A DNA stretch of 64,000 nt, from contig DBYZ01000010.1 in the NCBI GenBank assembly GCA_002311655.1, forward strand, positions 62,001 through 126,000, in the 5' to 3' direction. Origin of the DNA: Bacteroidales bacterium UBA1173 (GTDB taxonomy: Bacteria > Bacteroidota > Bacteroidia > Bacteroidales > F082). Below the pieces are notes generated by a model. That model had not been told where the DNA came from. It worked only from the letters and a program-made list of their open reading frames with translations, and did not search any database. Positions 1 to 8,132 of the stretch are shown one piece after another. Position 1 is the stretch's first letter; each line of letters opens with the position of its first letter. A program made the translations under genes and the position numbers.

Positions 1-2
1 AA

Positions 3-1457
3 GACGTCTTCCTGAAACGTGGCGAATACACCAAACCATTGGACGAGAATAAGTTATGGGACTTCACACCTATCGCTAAGGCTGGCGACCAAGTCATCGC
101 AGCCGACTGGCTGGGTGAGGTCAAAGAAGGCTGGCTGCCTCATAAAATCATGGTGCCGTTCACATTTGAAGGTACTTATACAGTGAAAAAGGTGGCTGAA
201 GCCGGACAATATAAAATCAACGACACCATCGCTGTCTTGACAAATGCCGACGGCGAAGATGTCAACGTCACGATGACACAGAAATGGCCTGTGAAGGTGG
301 CTGTGGGCGGATACGTCGAGAAACCGCGTCCATACAAGGTGATGGAGACAGGCGTACGCTGCATCGACACACTGAACCCTATCGCGGAAGGCGGCACGGG
401 CTTCATCCCTGGTCCTTTCGGATGCGGCAAGACGGTGCTTCAGCATGCCTTGGCAGAACAGGCTGACGCTGACGTCATCATCATGGCGGCATGCGGAGAG
501 CGTGCTAACGAGGTGGTGGAGATCTTCACCGAGTTCCCGGAACTTAAAGACAAACACACTGGACGCAGCCTGATGGAACGTACCATCATCATCTGCAACA
601 CTTCCAACATGCCGGTGGCTGCCCGTGAGGCTTCAGTGTACACCGCCATGACCCTCGGCGAATATTATCGCGCCATGGGAATGAAGGTGTTGCTCCTCGC
701 TGACTCCACATCACGTTGGGCACAGGCATTGCGTGAGATGAGTAACCGTCTGGAAGAGCTTCCAGGTCAGGACGGCTTCCCGGTCGACCTCTCGGCAATC
801 ATCTCCAACTTCTACGCCCGTGCAGGTGTCGTGAAACTCAACAACGGCACTACAGGTTCAATCACCTTCATCGGAACGGTGTCGCCTGCTGGCGGTAACT
901 TGAAAGAGCCTGTCACCGAGTCGACGAAGAAAGCCGCACGTTGCTTCTACGGACTGTCGCAGAACCGCGCCGACAAGAAACGTTATCCGGCTGTCGACCC
1001 TGTCGATTCATATTCAAAATATCTCGAATATCCTGAGATTGTTGCATATCTCGACGAGAAGATTGAAAAAGGCTGGGCTGATAAAGTCACCAAGACGAAA
1101 TATATCATCCGTAAAGGTAAAGACGCTTACGAACAGATCAACATCTTGGGCGACGACGGCGTGCCGATGTCATATCATGAGCAATATTGGAAGTCGGAAC
1201 TCATCGACTACGTGATTCTGCAGCAAGACGCCTTTGACGCTATCGATGGTTGCTCACCATTGGAACGTCAGAAATTTATGCTCGACTTGATGCTTGAGAT
1301 CTGCGACCGCAGCTTCAAGTTCGAAAACTTCGAGGAGTGCATGACATTCTTCAAGAACTTGATCAACATCTGCCGTCAGATGAACTATTCGGAATATCAG
1401 TCAGAGCAATTTGAAAAATATCTTGGACAGTTAAAGGAGGAACTTAAACATGAGTGA
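3..1457 (+). CDS. ntpA: V-type ATP synthase subunit A, 5'-truncated by window edge
   Basis: This is the catalytic subunit of the peripheral head of a V-type rotary ATPase, which hydrolyses or makes ATP. The reading frame is open from base 3 with no start, so about 100 N-terminal residues lie upstream. A TTG at 39 is an internal leucine codon, because the upstream codons still match the family (FLKRGEYTKPLD). Visible motifs are the P-loop GPFGCGKT (bases 411-434) and the LADSTSRWAQALREMSNRL block with the catalytic-site arginine region. The stop overlaps the start of subunit B by 8 bases, so translation is probably coupled. The gene order A-B-D-I-K is the usual Bacteroidota V-ATPase operon. 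The identification is firm; only the 5' end is missing. Confidence 0.97.
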   Translation, partial: DVFLKRGEYTKPLDENKLWDFTPIAKAGDQVIAADWLGEVKEGWLPHKIMVPFTFEGTYTVKKVAEAGQYKINDTIAVLTNADGEDVNVTMTQKWPVKVAVGGYVEKPRPYKVMETGVRCIDTLNPIAEGGTGFIPGPFGCGKTVLQHALAEQADADVIIMAACGERANEVVEIFTEFPELKDKHTGRSLMERTIIICNTSNMPVAAREASVYTAMTLGEYYRAMGMKVLLLADSTSRWAQALREMSNRLEELPGQDGFPVDLSAIISNFYARAGVVKLNNGTTGSITFIGTVSPAGGNLKEPVTESTKKAARCFYGLSQNRADKKRYPAVDPVDSYSKYLEYPEIVAYLDEKIEKGWADKVTKTKYIIRKGKDAYEQINILGDDGVPMSYHEQYWKSELIDYVILQQDAFDAIDGCSPLERQKFMLDLMLEICDRSFKFENFEECMTFFKNLINICRQMNYSEYQSEQFEKYLGQLKEELKHE

Positions 1458-2775
1458 GAAAGCCTTTCAACGCATATATACTAAGCTGACAGCTATCACC
1501 AAGGCGACTGTAACCCTTGAGGCTCAAGGTGTTATGAACGATGAGCTTGCTTTAGTGGCAGGTCGTCTGGCGCAGGTGGTGAAGATTAAAGACCAATCCG
1601 TGACATTGCAGGTGTTCGGCGGCACGGAAGACATCCCTACCAATGCTGAAGTGACATTCTTCGGCGAGCCACCGTCACTCAACGTGAGCGACGACCTCGC
1701 AGGACGTTTCTTCAACGCTTACGGCGAGCCTATCGACGGCGGTCCGGCAGTTGAAGGCGAGAAACGCCAGATCGGCGGTCCTTCAGTGAACCCATACAAA
1801 CGTCGTATGCCTTCAGAACTGATTCCTACTGGTATCGCTGGCATCGACTTGAACAATACCTTGGTCTCAGGACAGAAGATCCCGTTCTTCGCCGATCCAG
1901 ACCAGCCATACAACAAGGTGATGAGCATGGTGGCTCTCCGCGCCGATGTCGATAAGATCATCCTCGGCGGCATGGGTCTGTCAAACGACGACTACCTGTT
2001 CTTTAAAAATGAATTTGAGAGCGCTGGCGCTTTGCATAAGATTATCAGCTTCGTGAATACCACCGACCAGCCGCCTGTCGAGCGTCTTTTGATCCCTGAC
2101 ATGGCACTGACAGCCGCTGAGTATTTCGCTGTCGACAAAAACGAGAAAGTGCTTGTGCTTCTTACAGATATGACGCTTTACGCGGATGCTCTGAGTATCG
2201 TGTCGAACCGTATGGACCAGATTCCTTCGAAGGACTCTATGCCAGGTTCACTCTATTCAGACCTCGCGAAGATTTACGAGAAGGCGGTGCAGCTTCCTTC
2301 GGGCGGTTCCATCACCATCATCGCTGTGACGACATTGAACGACGGCGATATCACACACGCCATCCCTGATAACACCGGTTACATCACAGAGGGACAGCTC
2401 TTCCTTCGTGCTGACGCCGACTCAGGCAAGGTTATCGTCGACCCGTTCCGCTCGCTGTCACGTCTGAAACAGCATGTACAGAACAAGAAGACCCGTGAGG
2501 ACCACAGCGCCGTGATGAACACTTCGGTTCGTCTCTATGCTGATGCCTCCAACGCAAAAACGAAGCTCGAAAACGGTTTCGACTTGAGCGACTACGACCT
2601 TCGCTGCCTCGAATATGCTAAGGAATACGCAACCAGACTTCTCGCCATCGACGTCAACATTCCGATTACCGAGATGCTCGACACAGCTTGGGAACTCTTC
2701 GGAAAATATTTCACCAAAGCCGAGACAGGTCTGAAGGAAAAACTTATCGAAAAATACTGGAAAGAAAAGGCATAA
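1450..2775 (+). CDS. ntpB: V-type ATP synthase subunit B
   Basis: This is the non-catalytic nucleotide-binding subunit that alternates with A in the head of the V-ATPase. It has 441 residues, close to the family norm. The nucleotide-binding region lacks an intact P-loop (SGQKIPFFADPDQPYNKV where A has GPFGCGKT), as expected for B. The conserved LTDMTLYADALSIVSNRMDQ and TTLNDGDITHAIPDNTGYITEGQ blocks are present. The ATG overlaps the end of subunit A and has a strong Shine-Dalgarno sequence (AAAGGAGG at 1433-1440, 9 bases upstream). That is unusual for this phylum and fits re-initiation on a coupled message. Subunit D follows after 3 bases. Confidence 0.97.
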   Translation: MSEKAFQRIYTKLTAITKATVTLEAQGVMNDELALVAGRLAQVVKIKDQSVTLQVFGGTEDIPTNAEVTFFGEPPSLNVSDDLAGRFFNAYGEPIDGGPAVEGEKRQIGGPSVNPYKRRMPSELIPTGIAGIDLNNTLVSGQKIPFFADPDQPYNKVMSMVALRADVDKIILGGMGLSNDDYLFFKNEFESAGALHKIISFVNTTDQPPVERLLIPDMALTAAEYFAVDKNEKVLVLLTDMTLYADALSIVSNRMDQIPSKDSMPGSLYSDLAKIYEKAVQLPSGGSITIIAVTTLNDGDITHAIPDNTGYITEGQLFLRADADSGKVIVDPFRSLSRLKQHVQNKKTREDHSAVMNTSVRLYADASNAKTKLENGFDLSDYDLRCLEYAKEYATRLLAIDVNIPITEMLDTAWELFGKYFTKAETGLKEKLIEKYWKEKA

Positions 2776-2778
2776 CCC

Positions 2779-3390
2779 ATGGCTATCAAATTTCAATATA
2801 ATAAGACTTCGCTGAACGAGCTTAACAAACAGCTCAAGACGCGTACGAGGGCTCTTCCGACGCTGAAAAGCAAAGAGAGTGCGCTGCGTCTTGAGGTGAA
2901 GAAAGCCAAGAAACGTTCGGAAAGCCTTGTTGCACAACTGGAGGCCGAGCTCAAATCGTATGAGTATATGGCCCGCCTTTGGAATGAATTTGAGCCAGGA
3001 CTGATATCAGTGACCGATGTCAAACTGAAGACTGTGAAGATCGCAGGCGTGCCGGTGCCGGCGCTGGAAGAGGTGCTTTATGAAGTGAAAGACATCAACC
3101 TTTTCACCAAGCCTATGTGGTATGCCGACGGCGTCCAGATACTGAAAAACCTTGCACAGCTTGGCATCGAGTCGGAGGTCTACGTGGAGGTGAGTCGTGT
3201 GCTCGACTATCAGCGTAAGAAGACCACACAAAAAGTCAACCTTTACGAAAAAGTACAGATACCTGGCTATAACGAAGCCATCAGAAAGATCAAGCGATAC
3301 ATGGAAGACGCTGAGAACCTCGACAAGGCTTCCCAGAAAATCATAAAAAACAAACACGTCCTAGAGGAGGAGGCAGAGTATGGTAACTGA
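2779..3390 (+). CDS. ntpD: V-type ATP synthase subunit D (central stalk)
   Basis: This is the central rotor stalk subunit linking the A3B3 head to the membrane ring. It has 203 residues, the usual length. The N-terminal half (about residues 8-70) is Lys/Glu/Leu-rich and reads as one long coiled-coil arm (LNELNKQLKTRTRALPTLK). The C-terminal arm (about 140-200) is again helical and charged, so the two form the expected antiparallel hairpin. It starts 3 bases after subunit B and its last 11 bases overlap the start of subunit I, so it sits inside the operon. The call rests on fold pattern and position together. Confidence 0.93.
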   Translation: MAIKFQYNKTSLNELNKQLKTRTRALPTLKSKESALRLEVKKAKKRSESLVAQLEAELKSYEYMARLWNEFEPGLISVTDVKLKTVKIAGVPVPALEEVLYEVKDINLFTKPMWYADGVQILKNLAQLGIESEVYVEVSRVLDYQRKKTTQKVNLYEKVQIPGYNEAIRKIKRYMEDAENLDKASQKIIKNKHVLEEEAEYGN

Positions 3391-5158
3391 AATGACGAAA
3401 TATAATTTCATCCTGCTAAGTGGCGATGTTGAAGAGTTTCTCAAGAAGCTGCAGGGCGTGGGTGTGGTCGACATCACCCGCTCGACAAAACCTGTGGATG
3501 AGAAGTCGGAGACACTCTCGTCGAAAGCTGGAAATTACCGTAAAGCCTTGTCGTTGCTCAAGAACGTGCAGCCTGCGGAATTTGCCGACAAGACATACGG
3601 CGACCTTGCGGAAAATGTCATAAACACTGTAAACGAGATTGAGGTGGCACAGACACAGATGTCGCAGCTTGCCAAAGAACTCGAGGAGCGTAAGCCTTGG
3701 GGTAAGTTTGATGTGAAAAACATCGAAAAACTCCAAAAACTAGGACTGAAACTGCATTTCTACAAGGTTAAGAGCTCTGCGATGAACCCTGAATGGCAGT
3801 CGCAATACGCTTTGAGTGAGATTTCAACTGTCGACGGCAGCACCTATTTCGTGGTCGTCTCCGATTCTGATGAATATGATTTTCCTTTGAAAGAGATGCC
3901 GGCTCCTGACACAGATTGTACGGCTATCGAGAAGAAAATCAACGAGTTGGAATATGCTATTGAGCAGAATGGGAAGCATCTTGCAGAGCTGAAATGTCAT
4001 GAAAAAGACCTTCAGAAAGAGCTCTACAAGACGATGTCGAAACTGGATCTGCACCTGGCTCATATCTCTGGAACGAAGGCTGCTGAAGATTACATCACAG
4101 TGCTTGAAGGTTTTGCTCCTTCAAACACTATATCATCGGTGCACGAACTCCTTGATAAAGAAGAAGTCCTTTATCTTGAAGAAAATGCTTGCGTCAACGA
4201 CAATCCGCCTATCAAGTTGAAAAACAACAAGTATGTCTCGATGTTCGAGATGCTTACCGACATGTACGGTCGTCCGAAATATAACGAGTTCGATCCGACG
4301 GTGTTCATCTCGATATTCTTCATGCTGTTCTTCGCATTCTGCATGGGCGATGCAGGCTACGGCTTGGTGCTCATCGGAGCGAGCCTCGGCTTGAAGAAGA
4401 TGTTGGGCAATCTGACTCCACTTTGCATCACTTTAGGTATCGCGACGACGGTTGTCGGATTCTTGTTCCACACCTTCTTCTCGATGGATATGCTAACTTG
4501 GACATGGCTTCCTGACACTGTGAAAGCCTGCATGCTGCCATCGACGCTGTATGGTTACGACGGCACCATGGTTCTGGCTCTCATCGTCGGTGTGGTGCAT
4601 ATCTGCTTGGCGATGGTGGTGAAGACATATCAAGCCACGAAAGTCCAGGGATTCCTGCATTCGCTGGGCACATGGGGCTGGACTCTGCTCATTGTGGGCG
4701 GTGTCATAGTCGGTGCTATGGCTCTTGCCGGCGTGCTCGAGTCGAATGTCACGAAGTGGGTTATCATTGTACTGGGTATCTTGTCGGCGTTGGGAATTTA
4801 TTTCTTCAACGACTTGAACAGCAGTATCTTGTCGAATGTCGGCTCAGGCTTGTGGGAGACCTACAACACGGCTACTGGCTTGCTCGGCGACGTGTTGAGC
4901 TACCTGCGTCTATACGCTCTCGGTTTGGCTGGTGCCAAGCTCGGTGAGGCGTTTAATGCCATTGGTGTTCAGGCACTTGGCGACGGCGGCGCTGGTTGGA
5001 TATGGTTCGTCCTCATCGTGGTGATTGGTCATGTTTTGAACGTTGCCATGTGCGTGCTGGGTGCCTTCGTGCATCCGTTGCGACTCAATTTCCTTGAGTT
5101 CTTCAAGAATTCAGGATACGATGGCACTGGAAGGAAATATAATCCACTGAAAAGCTAA
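3380..5158 (+). CDS. ntpI: V-type ATP synthase subunit I (membrane stator, a-subunit)
   Basis: This membrane stator carries the ion half-channels of the V-ATPase. It has 592 residues. About 1-300 form a soluble, coiled-coil-rich cytoplasmic arm and about 305-592 hold roughly seven to eight hydrophobic segments, beginning at FISIFFMLFFAFCMGDAGYG. The segment DVLSYLRLYALGLAGAKL contains the arginine that in this family releases the ion from the ring. A Shine-Dalgarno-like run (GGAGGAGG, 3366-3373) precedes the ATG at 3380, which overlaps subunit D by 11 bases. A second in-frame ATG at 3392 is possible. An interspersed repeat follows before subunit K. Confidence 0.95.
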   Translation: MVTEMTKYNFILLSGDVEEFLKKLQGVGVVDITRSTKPVDEKSETLSSKAGNYRKALSLLKNVQPAEFADKTYGDLAENVINTVNEIEVAQTQMSQLAKELEERKPWGKFDVKNIEKLQKLGLKLHFYKVKSSAMNPEWQSQYALSEISTVDGSTYFVVVSDSDEYDFPLKEMPAPDTDCTAIEKKINELEYAIEQNGKHLAELKCHEKDLQKELYKTMSKLDLHLAHISGTKAAEDYITVLEGFAPSNTISSVHELLDKEEVLYLEENACVNDNPPIKLKNNKYVSMFEMLTDMYGRPKYNEFDPTVFISIFFMLFFAFCMGDAGYGLVLIGASLGLKKMLGNLTPLCITLGIATTVVGFLFHTFFSMDMLTWTWLPDTVKACMLPSTLYGYDGTMVLALIVGVVHICLAMVVKTYQATKVQGFLHSLGTWGWTLLIVGGVIVGAMALAGVLESNVTKWVIIVLGILSALGIYFFNDLNSSILSNVGSGLWETYNTATGLLGDVLSYLRLYALGLAGAKLGEAFNAIGVQALGDGGAGWIWFVLIVVIGHVLNVAMCVLGAFVHPLRLNFLEFFKNSGYDGTGRKYNPLKS

Positions 5159-5160
5159 CT

Positions 5161-5198
5161 GTCATTTCGACCGGAGCGAAGCGGAGTGGAGAAATCTC
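5161..5198. repeat. Interspersed REP-like half element
   Basis: This 38-base sequence begins GTCATTTCGACCGGAGCGAA and ends GGAGAAATCTC. It sits between ntpI and ntpK inside the V-ATPase operon. The same core recurs inside prmC (8639-8676) and, as paired inverted arms, at 27224-27338 and 50231-50344. Here only one arm is present. Confidence 0.8.
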
Positions 5199-5244
5199 AA
5201 ACAAATGAAAATAAAGGAATATCAATGTTAAATTAAAATTATAG

Positions 5245-5676
<432 letters not shown>

Positions 5677-5703
5677 GGGATATTCCAACCGAACAAATGA
5701 ATT

Positions 5704-5740
5704 GTAGAGACGCGCCATGGCACGTCTCTACATTTTTTTA
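5704..5740 (+). terminator. Hairpin terminator of the V-ATPase operon
   Basis: Arms GTAGAGACG (5704-5712) and CGTCTCTAC (5723-5731) are perfectly complementary around a 10-base loop and are followed by a T-rich run. It lies 27 bases after ntpK. Hairpins of the GTAGAGACG type are a familiar dispersed element in Bacteroidota genomes, so this may be a repeat recruited as a terminator. Confidence 0.8.
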
Positions 5741-5750
5741 TGTCAAAATA

Positions 5751-5781
5751 TTGACAAGGTTGAAAAATTGTTGTATCTTTG
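5751..5781 (+). promoter_or_regulatory. Bacteroidota-type promoter upstream of the structured RNA
   Basis: TTG at 5751-5753 and the -7 element TATCTTTG at 5774-5781 are separated by 20 bases, the spacing usual for the phylum's housekeeping promoters. The predicted start is near 5788, about 70 bases before the rod-shaped RNA candidate. Confidence 0.7.
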
Positions 5782-5857
5782 CAGTGTAGTTTTGGATAAA
5801 TTGTTTAATAAATACAAATACGAAACAGAAATAAGATAAAACATTGACATAATTAGA

Positions 5858-6036
5858 TAGCGTTTGTGGCTATCCTTGAAGTCCATTTTACCACAACGTC
5901 CTCGAAAGAGGGCATCACTCATCAAGGAATAGTTCATTTTTAACGTCGTTTTGTTACGGCGTGGAATGACTTGTTAGATGAGTGGGCGTGGTAACCCGGA
6001 CTTCAAGCAAGGAATAAGTTCCACGCTGTTTTTTTG
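5858..6036 (+). ncRNA. Candidate rod-shaped structured RNA (6S-like or structured leader)
   Basis: About 170 bases fold by eye into one long interrupted hairpin. AGCG (5859-5862) pairs with CGCT (6024-6027). TTGAAGTCC (5876-5884) pairs with GGACTTCAA (5998-6006). TTACCAC (5888-5894) pairs with GTGGTAA (5988-5994). CACTCATC (5917-5924) pairs with GATGAGTG (5978-5985), and an apical stem ACGTCG/CGGCGT closes around 5943-5962. The 5' arm carries a one-sided bulge with a small CCTC-GAAA-GAGG hairpin (5900-5911). A run of seven or more T follows at 6029-6035. A promoter lies upstream and no credible protein is encoded. The long rod with an asymmetric central bulge recalls 6S RNA; a transcriptional leader for the next gene is the alternative, since GCGTGGAA (5959-5966) can also pair with TTCCACGC (6019-6026). 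Confidence 0.5.
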
Positions 6037-6069
6037 TTAAAATGTATTCTAGAATTTAAAAAGATAACT

Positions 6070-6528
6070 ATGACTAAATTTCTTATTGTAACTGGTCCTA
6101 AGAACTCTGGAAAGACAACCACAATGGGAATGATTTACAAAAAACTGTTGCTATCTGCAAAGGATCTATATCTTGCCGATGTCAATGAGAATCGAATACC
6201 CGTAAATGATTCCTTGATGGATAATGGTATCCCAAAAGATTTCATCGCCCATTTGAACATCAAAGGCAAAAAAGTCGCTATGATTTCTGCTGGCGACATT
6301 GCACAATACGTGAAAGAGTACGTAGAAGACTACCTCGACAAACAATTCGATTATATTATTTGCTGTATCAGGACAGTTAATAGAAAAGGTTCAGCTAGAA
6401 GGGTGTTATATTCTGATTTTGCGGACTATCCCAAAGAAGAAATCTGGACAGTTTATTCGGATGATAAAGAACAGATGTTTCATGTAAAAGAAAATATTGT
6501 AAATCAAATAGTTTCAAAGATTGTTTAA
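6070..6528 (+). CDS. Small P-loop NTPase-like protein of unknown role
   Basis: This 152-residue protein begins MTKFLIVTGPKNSGKTTTMG. The glycine-rich loop GPKNSGKT (about residues 9-16) is a clean Walker A motif after a first beta strand. The stretch FDYIICCIRT near the middle could be the Walker B strand but lacks the usual aspartate. An upstream in-frame TTG at 6034 falls within the T-run of the preceding RNA, so the ATG at 6070 is preferred. No family was recognised. It is followed 15 bases later by a lipoprotein gene, perhaps in the same transcript. Its AT-rich, accessory-looking surroundings suggest horizontal gain, which is inference. Confidence 0.7.
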   Translation: MTKFLIVTGPKNSGKTTTMGMIYKKLLLSAKDLYLADVNENRIPVNDSLMDNGIPKDFIAHLNIKGKKVAMISAGDIAQYVKEYVEDYLDKQFDYIICCIRTVNRKGSARRVLYSDFADYPKEEIWTVYSDDKEQMFHVKENIVNQIVSKIV

Positions 6529-6543
6529 TTAAAACCATACAAA

Positions 6544-7293
6544 ATGAAAAGAATTACTATAATGGTCTTATTGACCTTGACTGCATGCCTGCTGTATTCA
6601 TGTATTAATGATGGGCAAAATGATGGAAATACCTCAGCAAAAGAGGAGCCTCAAGTCCAGTATTTTTATACTTATGATTATTTATGGAACACGTATAATC
6701 ATGAATCAAATTATGCCCCATATGGTCATTATTCTAAAATAACAAACAAAGATTATGAATGCTCGCAAGGATGCGATTTTCTAGGAATAGCAATCAAAGT
6801 GGCACATTTGGTCGAGGATGAAGATGATGTTATTAATGGTTATTCAGTTCAAGAAGAATATATGCCATTCAACGATGAGGCCAACTACGATTCTGAAATA
6901 ACCGAATGGCGGCTTGCGTATTATATAGCGAATGATTTGTTTGAATGGAATAAAATACAAAAACATAATAACAAAGGTTATTATTATGAATACAGGTATA
7001 CCTTCAGTACCTTATCAATGCTTTTGCCTGAATTAAAGTTTCTTCCCGACAATATGGACTGCAACTTTGAAGAAGAAACGCTTGAAATTTTCAAAAGGAA
7101 TTATTATGATTTAAAAGACAAACCTATATATCAAGCAGAAAACAGTTACGGATGTCGCAAATATCCAATTGGATTATATTCATCAGGAAAACCTATTTAT
7201 TTATATGTTATGAGAGGTAAAAACATTGATGGTATACCTGATGGTACCATTGTAGTAACAATGACACCCAGCTGGTTTAGTGGAGCACATTAA
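6544..7293 (+). CDS. Hypothetical lipoprotein
   Basis: This 249-residue protein has a lipoprotein signal: basic MKR, a hydrophobic core and the lipobox LLYSC, so cysteine 20 is the likely lipidated residue. The mature part is rich in Tyr, Asn, Asp and Glu with no motif recognised and no further membrane segment. It would be anchored in the inner or outer membrane facing the periplasm or the outside. It lies 15 bases after the P-loop gene and 169 bases before higB. Base composition is visibly more AT-rich than the V-ATPase genes. The gene is supported by the complete signal and length; its function is unknown. Confidence 0.75.
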   Translation: MKRITIMVLLTLTACLLYSCINDGQNDGNTSAKEEPQVQYFYTYDYLWNTYNHESNYAPYGHYSKITNKDYECSQGCDFLGIAIKVAHLVEDEDDVINGYSVQEEYMPFNDEANYDSEITEWRLAYYIANDLFEWNKIQKHNNKGYYYEYRYTFSTLSMLLPELKFLPDNMDCNFEEETLEIFKRNYYDLKDKPIYQAENSYGCRKYPIGLYSSGKPIYLYVMRGKNIDGIPDGTIVVTMTPSWFSGAH

Positions 7294-7410
7294 TAGTAAT
7301 TTCTTCCTTATAAAATAGTAACTATTTCCTTATAAATATGAGATTTCCATCATGTGGAGATTCCTTATTCTTTTGATATAATTAATATAATTACGGCCAA
7401 ATTTTTTCAA

Positions 7411-7436
7411 AAAAATTCGCAAAAAGTCGAATTTTT
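7411..7436. promoter_or_regulatory. Inverted repeat in the higBA promoter, candidate HigA operator
   Basis: AAAAATTCG (7411-7419) and CGAATTTTT (7428-7436) are perfect inverted arms separated by 8 bases. They lie just upstream of the -7 element of higB. Antitoxins of the HigA type usually repress their own promoter by binding such palindromes. Confidence 0.5.
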
Positions 7437-7450
7437 AAAAATATTTTTAT

Positions 7451-7459
7451 TATCTTTGC
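7451..7459 (+). promoter_or_regulatory. -7 element of the higBA operon
   Basis: TATCTTTGC lies only three bases before the GTG start codon of higB. Transcription starting about 6 bases downstream would give a leaderless or nearly leaderless message. Confidence 0.6.
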
Positions 7460-7462
7460 AGC

Positions 7463-7780
7463 GTGAAAGTTACTTTTGATAAGACATATTTGAAGGATTT
7501 GTACGAGAAGGGGAAGACGGAGGACAAAAAACACCGTTTTCAGCCTGATATTGTCAAGAGATACCAACAAAGAATAAAAACTTTGACTGATGCGCCAAGG
7601 ATTGAAACATTATATCAGATTAAAGCCTTGAATTATGAGGTTTTGAGCGGAGAAAAGGAAGGTATCTCATCAATCAGAGTTAATGACAAGTATCGAATTG
7701 AGTTTACGGTTGAGAATGTCTTTGAAAATCAAATAGTAACAATATGTAATATTTTGGAATTGTCAAACCATTATAAATAA
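7463..7780 (+). CDS. higB: HigB-like toxin (RelE/ParE superfamily)
   Basis: This 105-residue protein belongs to the plasmid maintenance killer family, whose members cut mRNA on the ribosome. The N-terminus VTFDKTYLKDLYEKGKTEDK, the basic-aromatic KHRFQPDIVKRYQQRI segment and the C-terminal INDKYRIEFTV-type strand fit HigB. The GTG start is chosen because the family begins exactly here and no upstream start exists between it and the promoter. The cognate antitoxin follows 4 bases later, in the toxin-first order typical of higBA. Autoregulation through the upstream palindrome is likely. Whether the pair is active cannot be judged from the sequence. Confidence 0.88.
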   Translation: MKVTFDKTYLKDLYEKGKTEDKKHRFQPDIVKRYQQRIKTLTDAPRIETLYQIKALNYEVLSGEKEGISSIRVNDKYRIEFTVENVFENQIVTICNILELSNHYK

Positions 7781-7784
7781 CGTT

Positions 7785-8132
7785 ATGAGCATCGCTATTG
7801 AAAATATTGACCCTAATATGATTGCCAACAACATGTTGCCATCGGAGCCAGTGCATCCTGGCCTTCTGCTGAAAGAAGAGATTGAATACCGTGGCATTTC
7901 ACAGAAACAACTGGCGCAACAGATGAGCGTATCATATACCGTTTTGAATGAGATTCTTAACGGGAAGAGACCAATTTCAACAGATTATGCACTTTATATT
8001 GAGGCGGCTTTAGGCATCGATGCGCAATTGTGGATTCAGATGCAGGCCGATTATAACTTGCAGGTTGCTAAAAATGACAATAATGTGCTAAAGCACATTC
8101 ACAATATCAGGAAAATTGCCGCTGTGCTCTGA
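7785..8132 (+). CDS. higA: HigA-like antitoxin (XRE-family helix-turn-helix)
   Basis: This 115-residue protein has a helix-turn-helix at about residues 36-75 (ISQKQLAQQMSVSYTVLNE, then ILNGKRPIS). The flanking VHPGLLLKEEIEYRG and AALGIDAQLWIQMQADYNL are hallmarks of HigA antitoxins. It should bind and silence the HigB toxin encoded 4 bases upstream and repress the shared promoter. Its last 26 bases overlap the 3' end of prmC, which runs on the other strand. That tail-to-tail overlap suggests the module was inserted, or grew, up to the core gene. Confidence 0.9.
   Translation: MSIAIENIDPNMIANNMLPSEPVHPGLLLKEEIEYRGISQKQLAQQMSVSYTVLNEILNGKRPISTDYALYIEAALGIDAQLWIQMQADYNLQVAKNDNNVLKHIHNIRKIAAVL

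Noticed and set aside
5743..5937. Minus-strand frame of 64 residues in the V-ATPase downstream gap
   Set aside because: It runs antisense through a promoter and the structured RNA, has no signal or domain, and its start falls in the middle of the rod.
6034..6069. TTG start extending the P-loop protein by 12 residues
   Set aside because: The TTG is part of the T-run that ends the upstream RNA; the ATG at 6070 gives the normal strand-P-loop beginning.
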